NCBI GenBank assembly: GCA_965153455.1
Contig: OZ234494.1
Location: 10,478,001 to 10,542,000 of the forward strand
Origin: Sphagnum compactum
Lineage: Eukaryota; Bryophyta; Sphagnopsida; Sphagnales
Reading direction: 5' to 3'
DNA: 64,000 bases
Each line of letters begins with the position of its first letter. The first letter of the stretch is position 1. Below the pieces are notes generated by a model. The model saw nothing but the letters and a program-made list of their open reading frames with translations, did no database searches and was not told the DNA's origin. A program made the translations under genes and the position numbers. Shown here piece after piece: positions 1-10,578 of the stretch.

Positions 1-1772
1 GTTAACTTGATATCCTTCAAGATCCCTTGTTTTTAATACCTTTGTACATTTTTTGAACATGTGGTGTGTTTCATAAATAAAGTTTTAGAGGGTCTTCATG
101 AATATGCAAAGTTTACATAATCATATCTACACTTCAGGCAAGTAGAAGGGGCAGCTGATTCAGCCCTCTGGGGAGCTATTGGGAAGCAGGAATCATGAAA
201 TGCACTGCTGGACACCCTTACAGGCCTGCCTTGCGCAGGGGGGGCTGTTTCACAAAATGGAACGCCTGGCCACAAGGTCATTTCAATTATGATCTGGTGT
301 GAGCGTGTTGCAGAAGTTTGATGACCATTCTGTGTTTCAGATCCTAGGTGCTAGATTGTAAACATGAAAACCAGAGTTATTTATTCATCTAGGTTCTGAA
401 CCTTAGATACTCACTGTTGTCTATTGCTTGTGTTTTTCATCTCTCAGTAGAATTACTTGACTGAATCATAGTTGATCACACCCTGGAATAAAACTGAATA
501 GTATTGAACGTGATGAAATGTACTCTCATAAAAAGAGACTACATGTTCCTTGGATTAACAGCCACACCAGTTTCCCAGTAAAAGGAAATATGGGTTTACA
601 GAGCATTTGATCAGGGCGTATATATTGTCAATTGCCAAGACATTTTAACTTGCTAAATGGGTAGAAACAAATCATATCAGAGCTTTTTCAAAGTAGATAT
701 ACAGTATCTGGTAATTTTTATTTCATTTTCGAAATTAAATTCAGCAATATAAATGGTAATTTATGTAAACTTTGATTTTAAATCACAGTGAAATACATTT
801 ATTCAACAATGATCATTGATAAGAAGAATATCAGATGTTGAAGAGCGAGAGTCTTCCTTCATGTTCCTTCTTGAACATGGGCAACAATTGAACATGTGCA
901 ATGAAGTGAACATTACTGGATCCTTTGATGCAAAAGGCACACAACTTTGGGCATGGCTGTTACATTTTGTGCCCAACTTGAAAGTATTGTTCTAATTTTC
1001 AATTGTATTCAAATTTTCTGATGAAATTCTACATATGCTTGAAATGAAAAGTGATTTTACAACGTACAATCCATTTCTTTAGGGTCAGTTCCTCACATTT
1101 GAAGGCTTGAGGTCAAACACTAATGATGCTTCGTAAAGTTGCACAATGCATGAAAGTTTAGAAAATCGTCACATTTTCTTATAGAAGGCATCTGAGGAAG
1201 TTGCCCAAAATGTGGAAATTTAAAGTGCATGCAAAAGTTGCACAATGGATGAAAATCTTGAAAACTTTGCCTTTCACCTATTCAAACATGATATTCTAAG
1301 AAGTTGTATAATAGATAAAGATACAGGAAATTGCCTTCATTTCCCCAAGGAATGCATATATCCATTTGGCAGGTCCTTCCAATATTTTTAGAGCAATACA
1401 GCACAAAGATATAATGGTGGGTGACACTGGATTGTCAAGAAAGTGAAGTAGTAGAGCCCATTGTGCAGGCGCTTGCTTCTACAGAATGCAATGCTGGGGA
1501 GCACCGTATAATCAAGAATAGCACAGTAGGAGCCACAATATGGTTGGTTGCATAAGCTTTGAGGCCAAAGATGGCACAGGACTTAAATCCATGTCATGAC
1601 AAGACTGTCCCCATGTCCCTCTAGATGCCAGTACACATCCCATCATCCTAAAATGCAAGTGCAAACCAGCTGTTGATTTACAGAGATGAGGTTGAAAGAG
1701 CAGAGAGTGAAAGGAGCAGAAGATATGATCCATGACATGTGTGAGAGGAGAAAAGAGAAATGCACAATCGAA
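1..1772. other. Gene-free AT-rich flank
   Basis: No open frame here is long or protein-like, and I recognise no transposon domain. The stretch around 1130-1270 holds a weak internal repeat: the phrase GTTGCACAATGxATGAAA occurs twice about 100 bp apart. Otherwise nothing is seen. Confidence 0.6.
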
Positions 1773-2480
1773 GATTTAGGCACCTTCTGATTTGTGGTAG
1801 AAGACATTGGGCAACCCAAAGGAAAACTCATCATCTTTCAGATCCTCTGTTCCAATCTTTGCATGTCGAGGGGGCAGGATTTACAGACCTTGCAGACAAG
1901 ACTTGAGGTCAAGACTTGCTTGCAGAAGAATATTGTAGCAAAGATTGTTCCTGGATAACTAAGGAAAAACCCTGTAACAATATCAAATTCATTAGCACAC
2001 ATTCACAAAGACATTTGATCAGAAGCTCAAAAATCTGTTTGCAATCGGTAACATCAAAACATACATTTGATGAGATGGCCAATGTGACCAGAATCAAAAT
2101 GCAGATGTGGAGAATATACAGATTCAGGCACACTTTGATTCACTGTAGATCAACATTGGCAACCCAAAGGAAAAACAATTTTCAGATCCTCCAATGTTCC
2201 TATCTTTGCATGCAAAGGGGACAGGACTTACACACCTTGCAGAGGAGACTTGAGGTCAGAAGACCTTGCTTGCAGAAAAGATTGTAGCAAAGGCTTTTCC
2301 TGGAGACCCAAGGAAAAAGGCTGTCACAACTCACAACAGCAAAAAACCATTAGCACACATTTCTGAAGCCATTTGATCAGAATCTCAAAAACCTGTTTGC
2401 TATCGGGCAACATCAAAAACATACATTTGATGGGATGGCCAATGTGACCAGAATCAAAATGTAGATGTGGAGTATTTTAC
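1773..2480. repeat. Tandem duplication, two ~350-bp copies
   Basis: Two diverged head-to-tail copies lie at about 1773-2120 and 2121-2480. Both contain in the same order GGCAACCCAAAGGAAA, TTTCAGATCCTC, CAGACTTGAGGTCA-like text, ATTGTAGCAAAG, TTAGCACACATT, TTTGATCAGAA and GATGGCCAATGTGACCAGAA. Identity is high but several small indels separate them. A 123-codon plus-strand frame inside is a by-product of the repeat and shows no domain. The duplication lies beyond the 3' end of the minus-strand gene at 2889-3911. Confidence 0.85.
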
Positions 2481-2888
2481 AGTATTAACAACTATGCAAC
2501 TCTGCATAGCACCCAAGGTAATCCTCACAAACTATGTATGTAGCTATGGTGCAACAAACTACGGCTGAACAACAGGACAATCATCTATCAGTCTTCCCAG
2601 CACAAAGTTGAAAGCCGAGAATGAAACAAACCCGGGCGGCAATCTACAGATCGCCTTGTACAGATGCCGAGGAGAAGAAGAAGTCCGGCAGAGCTAAGAA
2701 TGAGCTACAGCAGCAGCTCTCGTTCTTCGCCGGGGGAACAGGAAAAGACCTGGCTTATCTAAATAACCAGGCTGGAGTTTTAGTGCTCGGCGCTCTGTGT
2801 AGCGGCACCGTTTGCCTACAGTGCCATCACAGATCTAAACCGACCTGTGATGTTTAGTCTTCAGCGGTCCATGCGGCATGTACTGCCT

Positions 2889-3911
2889 TCAGAAAGGCAC
2901 AAGCTCCTCAACAAAAGGTGTGACATTATAGGCATAAGAGGAATCTAAGAGGAATTCGAAACTGTCTACTGCAGGCGTCATCCATTCGTCTCCCAAGGCA
3001 ATGTCGCTGAATCCGGAGTAACCATCAAATCCTTCTTCCAAGGACCAGGTTACTGCTGCTGCTGCGGCGTTGTGCGCATTTTCCAGCGTGTCGACGAACG
3101 CAGGAACTTCTCCATGAGCTACAGGAGTCATAGAACGATTCTCATCATTCAGGACTGTTTTTTCCTTTCCAACGTCGTCAGATCTTCTGGCTTTGTCAGC
3201 ACCGGCGCTTGAAGCAGCGCACTCCACTCTCTCATTGCAGTCCACCACACGAAAGCACATGTTGAGCGGAAGAGCATTGCCTCCATGGTTCAGCATCGGA
3301 AGAATGTCAAATCTCTCGCATACAGCGAAATCGCCACCCGTTAAGTTACTGCTGCTGGAGCACCCGACAGATACAGCAGCGGCAGCAGCGCTAGAGAATC
3401 CGGGCATATTCCAGAAATCGTCGCCCCAGCTCGCAAACGATGTTGTACGAGGCGGCGCCTCCTCTTCACCAGTGCAAGGTATGCTGGAAACAACGGCATG
3501 ATCCTCGGACTCAGATAAGCCTAATTCCTCTTCCAGGTTTCTTAGAACTCGAGCCGCATTCTTTTTGCTCACAGCGCTATCTGAAGAACCGACCAGTTCC
3601 TCTCCGATCAAAGACTTTTCCAAGTCTCTCACAACAGAAATGCTCTCGACGTTAGATCCGTCTTCTTCGCTGCCAGTGACAGCAGACAAACACTCGTCGC
3701 TGCAGGTGCTCCCATCTCTCGGCTGCACGGAAACCCCAAGAACAGAAGAAAAATGCGACTCGGAGCGATCACTGGAACGCTGCCGCTTACTGACTGGAGC
3801 TTCAGCCTCATCCACTTCGCCAACAGCATCATCATCGCCAAAGACCACCAGCACATCATCATTCCTCACCCGTTTCGCTTCACTTTCCTCAACGTAAGAC
3901 AGCAGCGCCAT
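2889..3911 (-). CDS. Intronless acidic Ser/Ala-rich protein, function unknown
   Basis: A single uninterrupted frame of 340 residues. I start it at ATG 3911 (context GTTATGGCG, a good plant start) rather than at a GTG nine codons upstream. I do not recognise the family. Visible features: an N-terminal MALLSYVEESEAKR stretch, an acidic block (FGDDDAVGEVDEAEAP), a basic SKRQR patch that could be a nuclear localisation signal, a short NAARVLRNLEEELGLSESED segment likely to be helical, two poly-alanine runs (SAAAAAVS, NAAAAAVTW), Ser-rich linkers, and an acidic/aromatic C-terminus ending FVEELVPF. There is no signal peptide or membrane segment. The composition (mostly disordered, acidic, NLS-like) fits a nuclear regulatory or adaptor protein, but that is inference only. 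GC content exceeds the flanks, and with the absence of introns this marks it as real coding sequence. Confidence 0.65.
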   Translation of the reverse strand: MALLSYVEESEAKRVRNDDVLVVFGDDDAVGEVDEAEAPVSKRQRSSDRSESHFSSVLGVSVQPRDGSTCSDECLSAVTGSEEDGSNVESISVVRDLEKSLIGEELVGSSDSAVSKKNAARVLRNLEEELGLSESEDHAVVSSIPCTGEEEAPPRTTSFASWGDDFWNMPGFSSAAAAAVSVGCSSSSNLTGGDFAVCERFDILPMLNHGGNALPLNMCFRVVDCNERVECAASSAGADKARRSDDVGKEKTVLNDENRSMTPVAHGEVPAFVDTLENAHNAAAAAVTWSLEEGFDGYSGFSDIALGDEWMTPAVDSFEFLLDSSYAYNVTPFVEELVPF

Positions 3912-4043
3912 AACGAAAGTATAACGTGAGTGCCACACAGAGAACGCAAACTACTGTCCTCCTCCGAGACCACTTAAAATTGAAGCAAACATGCAAGAGA
4001 ATGACAGCAGAGAGAGACACAAGAGAAGCCGAGGCGGAGCTTT

Positions 4044-4058
4044 CTTTATAATATTATA
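4044..4058 (-). promoter_or_regulatory. Candidate TATA box for the gene at 2889-3911
   Basis: On the minus strand this reads TATAATATTATAAAG. It lies about 135 bp upstream of the ATG at 3911, which would put transcription start near 4015 with a ~100-nt leader. It is supported only by motif and distance. Confidence 0.35.
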
Positions 4059-4670
4059 CAACAAGAAAAGAGCACGACAGCACCACAGAGGACTGACGAC
4101 TCAAGTACATCCGTCACAGGTAGAAAGGATCGGCATTATAGCGGACGCAAAGACAGCCGACGTCAAGAAAATCATTACAGGAAAAAAGAAAACACGCACA
4201 CAACAACACCAAGAAAACGCTAAGAAAGAAAACAAATTCCAATCTCTGAAGATTTTTTTTCTTTTTGGAAAAAGTACAAAAAAAAAACGGAGCTCCGGAA
4301 GCAGTAACAGCAGAAAGAGAAAATTTGAAAAAGCGAGATGCTGCCGCAGTCTGTTGTGGAAGTCGGTGAGGAAATGGAGAAGCGGAGTAAGAGCTGAGTC
4401 GCTGACGCACTTCACAGCGACGGCGGCGGCAGCGAGCGAGCGAGAGAGAGCGGCTGGCGGGAAAAGAGGGGCATGGAATTGGCAACAAAATTAGTAACTT
4501 AAATCTGGCGAGAAAAAAGTGATTTTTTTTTTGGTGGCGAATTATCGCCATTTAACTAATTTTGCTATTTTTGGGCTTTAATTTCGTCAAGTTTTGGATT
4601 TAAAAATTTGGAAAAAAGAAAAAGAAAACACTGCACCCATCGTGTTTACTGCATAAAGTAAAGCTAACTG

Positions 4671-4870
4671 GGAACCCAGGGGTGATGGCTCAAAGGTATA
4701 TAGCCCCATTCTGGGACCCAGTGAGGCCTTTAAAAGAAAAGGTTCTGGGTTCAAACCCACTGTTGTGCAGGAGACAGCCCTGTCGACCCTGCCGCTCAGC
4801 TTGACTTGGGGATTGCCTACGGCTTGTCAGCCAGGTCTGCTATTGTGTTATGTAAAGCAAACCCTACACA
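4671..4870 (+). repeat. tRNA-derived SINE (copy 1)
   Basis: The head carries RNA polymerase III internal promoter boxes: a box-A-like TGGCTCAAAGG at 4686-4696 and a perfect box B GGTTCAAACCC at 4748-4758, with 62 bp between their starts. No cloverleaf can be folded around them, so this is not a functional tRNA gene. The segment after box B (CACTGTTGTGCAGG, CCCTGTCG, GGGATTGCC, GCTTGTCA) recurs in inverse orientation at 13955-14095, showing a dispersed family. The 3' boundary is uncertain. Confidence 0.65.
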
Positions 4871-6139
4871 TATGTAGAAGAGGAGTGTTCTTACTCCCCT
4901 CCGTAATGAACTTTTTAAATTTCATCTTTGTAAATCAAAGAACCTGCTGCCCCACACAAAACTTCATGGTTCAAAATTTGAGGATCTTACACAACCGTAA
5001 GGTACCCTTTACTTATGCTTCTGTACCCTTATGCTTGTGTAAGATCCATGAAGGGGTACCTTACGCTTTTGTAAGATCTCTGAATTTGTAAGTTCATTCC
5101 ATTGGGGAAGGAATTCCTATCCTGAATTGGACTATCGGCCTCAGCCAGGCCCTTAAATCCAAGAAGAGCCTCAAAGCGATTCCTTACCCTATACTTAAGA
5201 GTGAGAGGGATCTTACATTACGAACTTTCCCTTCATTGAAAACTATAAAAAGAGACTAAACATTCAAAATGATCTTCTTTTTGTTTGGAAACGGCAAAAA
5301 AGAGACTGCAAAATAAAGTACGCTTTTTGTTTTCTGTTTTTTCATGGAGAGGAAACTAGTTCAAAGAGATGACTGCGATCACAGCTAGCTACTTGCAAAA
5401 ACATAATGGAAAGTTGCTATGATCACGATGTTTGTGATCACAGCAAGCCTAATGGACACATGCCCTAAGTGCAAGTTGAATTGCTACAAGTCACATGTGG
5501 AAAACTAGGGACCCATGGTGGAGATCCTTCTGGTAAGAAGTCAATGGTGGCAATGGGGGTGGTGCATTTAGAATGTGGGCGAGGGGAGAAGGAAGTTGAA
5601 AGGTGATGAACCCATTGCTACAGCGGGACTCAAAATGGAAGATGTTGTCATGCAGGGAGTTGAGGGAAAAAGCAGCTTGGTAGAAATTTTCCATCCAATG
5701 TAGGTGGCCCATGCTCTAAAATCCACAAGTATGGAATACTACCATAGAAAGAAGGTGGGACATCTCAAGTCTCATCAATCCACCACTGTTGCAATACTCC
5801 AACTGACCACCAAACCCCTCATTTAAACCTAATTATGTGGAGAGAAGGTACTCCACAATTCAGTTTCATGCAACGGGCTGTTGAACAATCTTCTTCTTCA
5901 CTTGCTAAAAGGGTGCTGTATTTGTACCTCCTACCAGTTGCATGTACTAAGAAGCTCATGTGATTGGATATGATGGAGTTAACTATTATACATGGGACTT
6001 GATGGGACCTATTGCACGATCCAGGACTTTGAACTTGAATTTACATCTCCAAAGATGGCTGGCTAGTGTAGCCCTTGTGCTGAGTCCTGACCAGACCTTT
6101 CTGAATTGGTGAAATGTTGGCAAAACAAAAAATTAATAA
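4871..6139. other. Gene-free interval with interleaved inverted repeats
   Basis: No gene is seen. At 4982-5064 two inverted repeats interleave: 13 bp (4982-4994 with 5035-5047, GGATCTTACACAA) and 11 bp (4997-5007 with 5054-5064, GTAAGGTACCC). The rest is unremarkable. A minus-strand 73-codon frame at 5491-5712 shows no domain. Confidence 0.5.
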
Positions 6140-6350
6140 CGTGGAAATGAAATGATTTGGAAGGTTTTCAATTGCCAGAAGTGAGGAAAAAACAGTTTTA
6201 AAATGCCAGATTTTTATAATTTGGTTTTCAGTGTGTAGCCAAAAATTATAGAAGGATGGTTGAAGTTTTGTACTCCATATCTGGTTTATAACCAGATTTG
6301 GCTAAATCTTCCTGAGACTTTGGCTACAAACAAAAATTCCTAAAAATCGT
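6140..6350 (+). repeat. Dispersed 'TAGCCAAA' repeat, copy A
   Basis: Contains TTTTCAGTGTGTAGCCA, ATAGAAGGATGGTT, TACTCCATATCTGG and GATTTGGCTAAATCTTC in that order. The same phrases appear in inverse orientation at 61205-61400 and as a shorter doubled version at 25585-25725. This is an interspersed, non-coding repeat of roughly 200 bp, possibly a MITE. I could not define terminal repeats with confidence. Confidence 0.6.
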
Positions 6351-7493
6351 TGGTGCTGAAAGTAAGGTAGCACTTAGCACCTAGACCAGCTATGCTTGCT
6401 ACAAAATAGAGTAACTATGGCAGGTACACAAGATGGTACTTACTACTATGAATGCAAATGTGTACACATTTGTGTATACGACTAGGTCAGCTGCAGCATA
6501 TGAAAGCCTTAAATGCAACTTATATGCTGATTGACAAGTTTTATACTGATATTGGGTGGTCCTTAGAATGAGGGACAGATACCTTTTGGTTATCAACCTG
6601 GGTATTACTCACTTACTCACTGGTTCTCAAAATTTTCAAACAACTGGATTTGATATATTAATCATAGTTCTAAGAAAATAAGAGAGTCAAATCTTTGTAG
6701 AACATGAAATGATCTAAGTAAACATGGTTCCCATTCAAAGAACGATGGTTTCTGATGGATGGTGCATTGGTGGGTTCTCAGCCACATAATCCCTTCAAAG
6801 GACAATGGACAGCTCGGCCTGGCACAGTGCCTCTGTAGTTATCTACACTTCTGACTGAAGAAAGCTTCACTTTCACTTGGCTACTGGTGTGCAGATTCTT
6901 TTGATGGATTGTGTGAACAATTATTATTGCTTCAGTGATGTCAACAAGGAATTCTGGAATCATGATCAGAGTGCTTTCACCAGATGCATTTAATCTTAGT
7001 GTTTTAAGTTACATACTTGGGGGAATACTTTGTTTGTGAGAGGAGAAAGGGGCATGTTAAACACCCCTTATGAACTTTGCGGGTGTTAGTTAGGGGGCAA
7101 TGTCTTCCACAATTGCACAATTCATGGTCTGCAAAAAAAATGTATTCTCTGCAAATTCATGTATTCATATCATGCAAAAAAATGCATTCTCTTGTTTCTG
7201 AAATGGATTTTCTCTTCCATTTGTGCCCCCCAGCCAAACAAAACCAAAAGTAAATAAAAATCTTACAGGTTGCAATTGTTCACTAGTTCCAAGTTTCAAC
7301 CCACAAGCATTCAAGAGACAAGCCAAGTACCTACCTGTAGTCTAATTTTATCAGTTTCTAAACTATTTGACATACTGTAGCCTAGGGTCAGTTTCCACAT
7401 TGACAAAATGATTTGTTTTTTCCAAGAAATGAATTCTTTTTTAGTTTTGAAGTATTATTATTTCCATCATTTACTATAATACTGTGATATGAG
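6351..7493. other. Gene-free interval
   Basis: AT-rich sequence without a convincing frame, RNA gene or repeat structure, ending at the TA dinucleotide into which the transposon at 7496 inserted. Confidence 0.5.
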
Positions 7494-7709
7494 TACCGTA
7501 GTGCTCACCCTAAACCCCGCACATAAATAATTGCTCATCGAGGGTGCGGGGATAGGAAAATAGTCTCTAGAGGGTGCGGGAAGGGCTTCTGCGGGGAAAT
7601 AAATAATAGGGTCTGAGCCACTGCGGGGAAGTTGGTGCGGGGTTCAAAAATAAAGGGCTTGGCGCGGAAATCAATGAGTCCGCGGAGGGCCTTAGCACAG
7701 CAAAGTAAG

Positions 7710-10254
7710 ATGGCACTCTTCAAGTTCGGATTCAAGAAGGGCATCAGCGAGATCGAGGCAGAGGAGCAGCGGCAGAGACAAGCGGAGAAGGCCAGAGAGA
7801 AGGATCTTGCAGATAAGGAGGCTGCAGCCCAAGCAGCAGCAGATGCACCACCTAAGAGGAAGCCTGGGAGGCCACCACTGGTTCACAAAGCAAAGCTGAA
7901 AGGCAAGCAGGCGACGGGACGCAAGCTCACGAGGTAGGCATGTCTTGGTGTGTAGCTGATCACTTGCTGGCAAGGATTAACTTCTTGCTTCCTATCTGCT
8001 GACAAGATCTAAGCTGGCTTCCAGAACAGAGTAGCTTCTTGCTTCCTATCTGCTGATAAGATTAAAACAAGCTTCCAGAGAAGAGCCACACTAATAAGGG
8101 CTTGTGTCTGCAGGAAACTAGCCTCAAAGAGCAACAAGAAGAAGAACTGGTGGAAGCCCTTCCTCATTGAGAGGATCCTGGCAGCCGTCCATGCCAAGAA
8201 CGGAGTGCGGCCTGTTGTGAAAGCACTGAAAGAGGGGCCCCTCAGAACGCTGTTTGAGGGGCTGGATGAGAGCACTGTGAGGGGGTGGTTCAAGAAGAGG
8301 GAAAGCCCAACTGGTCCATTCATCTTCACCAAAGAGGCCCAGGACAAGCTCAAAGCTGGCTTTTCTTCCCGTGGTGGCCGAAATCAGATGACCCTTTTCG
8401 TAGAGGTGAGCTGAAAGTCTGGCTTGCATTCGTTGACGTATGCACGCTTCCAGAGACACTTCCAATGGTTGTAATATGGTGAAATTAAATATTTTGGCTG
8501 TTGCAGGCACCGGACGTCGAGAAGGAGATTTACGAAGCTCTCTGTGCCCAGAGGATAGCTGGGAATGCAATCAACAGCGTCACCGCACAACACATCATGA
8601 TCGGCATCCTGGAGGCCCGCCGCCCTGACTTGTTGAAGAAGAACGGTGGGCGCTATGGGCCAAGCAGGCCAACTGTCCGCAGGTTCCTCAGGAAGAAGAT
8701 GGGATGGACATTCAGGTACAGGCACAATTTCTTGTGAGCTTGGGCTGCTTATTGTTTACAGCTCTGCCACTACATGTGCTCTTTATCCAAGCAGAACTTT
8801 GGGCGCCTACAGCCATTTCTTTGAAAGCGCCCGCTGCTGTGCAAGCGACCTAAGTACAGTTGAATTCTGCGCAGGCGTGCGACAGGCGCAGCACAGAAGT
8901 TGCCAAAGGACTATGAGCGTCTGGTGGACGAGATGAACCTGCGCATGGCATGGTGCTGCTACCTATATAAGATTCCGCCTGAGCTCGTCTTCAGCATGGA
9001 CGAAACGTTTGTGTGGTACACACCCATGGGGATGGCAACCACATACGATATCAGGAACACGAAACAGGTGTGCAGCTCTAATCTTTTGGGAAGCCTCACC
9101 GTGCTTGCCTGCCATGAAGATGAAATGGGTCAAATTGTGCAAGTTAATGCGCTAATGAACTCTTGCGATGGAGACAAGCAACCTTTGAATGCAGGTGCAA
9201 GTCACCGGCAAGGAGGACAAGCGTGGCCTCACAGCCTGCGTCACAACAACGCTCGCAGGGATTGTGCTGGCGCTGCAGCTGATCTACAGCGGCCAGAGGG
9301 AGAAGAGCCTGCCTAGGAAGGAGGCGCGCAGCGAGGCTGAGGCAGCTGGCTTCGTCTTCAGCTTGACCAAGAACCACTGGTGCACGCTCGAGTCCATGCA
9401 GGAGTGGATCGAGAAGGTGAATATCCTAAATAGCTTTGTTATACCTCCGCAGGCTGTAACATTGACTGGGGATGCAGTAATTCTGGACGATACCTGGTAC
9501 AAACATTTTTTTCAAAATCATCGTCACTCATAGCATTTGGTTCTTTGCAGCTGACCTACCCAGCCTATGTGCGCGTCTGCGAGGAGCGCACTGACCTGCT
9601 GCCTCCCCGCGAGCAGCCGCCGCTGCTGCAGCTGGATGTCTACAGCGTCCACCGCGGCGCCCCATTCAGGGACTGGCTGAAGCTGAACCACTCGTACATG
9701 CACATCGTGTTTGTGCCGGGAGGGACTACCTCGGTTGCTCAAGTAGCCATTCTTGACAGGGATAGCATTTTTCCTCTAATTGACTGCATTGGTCCTCTGA
9801 TTTTGCACTAACATTTAATGCTCTGTGAGATTGCTTTGCGTTGCTGTGGTCAAGCCATTGAAATCAAATCCTTGCCTGAGCAGCATTACTTTTTCCTCTC
9901 CCCATGATGCAGTTTAAAGAAGAAACTCATTTGTGAGTTGACAAAGCATTCATTCTTGCGCAGGTGGCAGATACTGTCCTCAACAAGCCGTTCAAGAACG
10001 CTGTACGCCAGCGGTTCTGCGACTGGTCAGCAAGCCTCGTGGCAGAGCAGGTCAAGTCGGGCATCGCGCCCAAGGACTGCAAGCTGGACCTCTCCGTCGG
10101 CCGCCTGAGGGACGAGGGCATCCACTGGATCTACGCTGGCTGGGAGCGCATCAAGGGAATGCAGCGCAGCGTGCTGGATGGCTACGCCAAGGCGAGCACT
10201 TTGCAGATCTTTGAGGAGGGGACGCGGCACCGGGCCGCAGCCGCATGCGCGTAG
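7710..10254 (+). CDS. Pogo-like transposase (DDD), seven exons
   Basis: Cut-and-paste transposase of the DDE_1 (pogo/Tigger/jerky) type. Exons 7710-7933, 8114-8405, 8507-8715, 8875-9067, 9195-9416, 9551-9742 and 9964-10254 join in phase to 540 residues. An ATG at 7674 would add 12 residues; I prefer 7710 (AAGATGGCA, MALFKFGFKK). Order: charged coiled-coil-like region (about 13-45), AT-hook KRKPGRPP (50-56), two helix-turn-helix-like regions (around TVRGWFKKR and PTVRRFLRKKMGWTF), the linker RATGAAQKLP, then the catalytic core. Catalytic aspartates are SMDET (codon 8999-9001), LQLDVYSVH (9635-9637) and VADTVLNKPFK (9970-9972), with 37 residues between the last two. VTGKEDKR is also characteristic. 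The frame stops at TAG 10252-10254, but the same frame continues after a second TAG into an acidic tail. All catalytic residues look intact. Confidence 0.88.
7981..8090 (+). repeat. Duplicated ~54-bp segment in transposase intron 1
   Basis: The phrase CTTGCTTCCTATCTGCTGA is present twice, each followed by (C/T)AAGAT and later GCTTCCAGA. The copies sit head to tail inside the first intron and do not affect the reading frame. Confidence 0.7.
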
Positions 10255-10578
10255 CTGGGCTTGTAGACAGAACTGCCGCGAGCGTCAACAGCAGAACTGA
10301 CACATGCAAACGAGGTGCCTGCCGAGGATGAGGAGGAAGCAGATGACGACAACGACAGCGATGCAGAGTCAGAGTTGAGCAGTGGGTTGTCAGATGCAGA
10401 GTGGGACTCGGACTTTGAGCTGCCTGCTGACAAATTGTCCATGTGCTTGAGGAGCATCCGCAAGAGAACAGCTGCAGTGAGCGTAGACCCTGCTGATGAG
10501 GCAGCAGCATCTGGCGCATCAGATGAGGATGGCGAATCAGCAGAGGATTCTGACAGTGCAGAGGCAGACGAGGAGTAG
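10255..10578 (+). pseudogene. Acidic C-terminal tail of the transposase, cut off by two TAG codons
   Basis: This stretch is in the same frame as exon 7 and is open except for TAG at 10264-10266, the second of two TAGs only 12 nt apart. Beyond it come 104 codons very rich in Asp, Glu and Ser (for example AEDEEEADDDNDSDAESE and the final EDSDSAEADEE), ending at TAG 10576-10578. Acidic C-terminal tails are common in pogo/CENP-B relatives, so this was probably the original end of the transposase. No GT-AG pair of plausible length removes the two stops in frame. Confidence 0.6.

Noticed and set aside
1916-2287. 123-codon plus-strand frame
   Set aside because: Lies across the tandem duplication junction, has no domain, and the frame is not kept in the second copy.
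3991-4494. 167-codon plus-strand frame and 104/145-codon minus-strand frames over 4101-4551
   Set aside because: Lys/Arg/Ser-rich low-complexity text in the upstream region of the gene at 2889-3911; mutually overlapping frames on both strands show composition bias, not coding.
4748-4758. tRNA gene at the perfect box B
   Set aside because: No acceptor stem or anticodon arm can be drawn around it; the shared body at 13955-14095 shows it is a SINE head.
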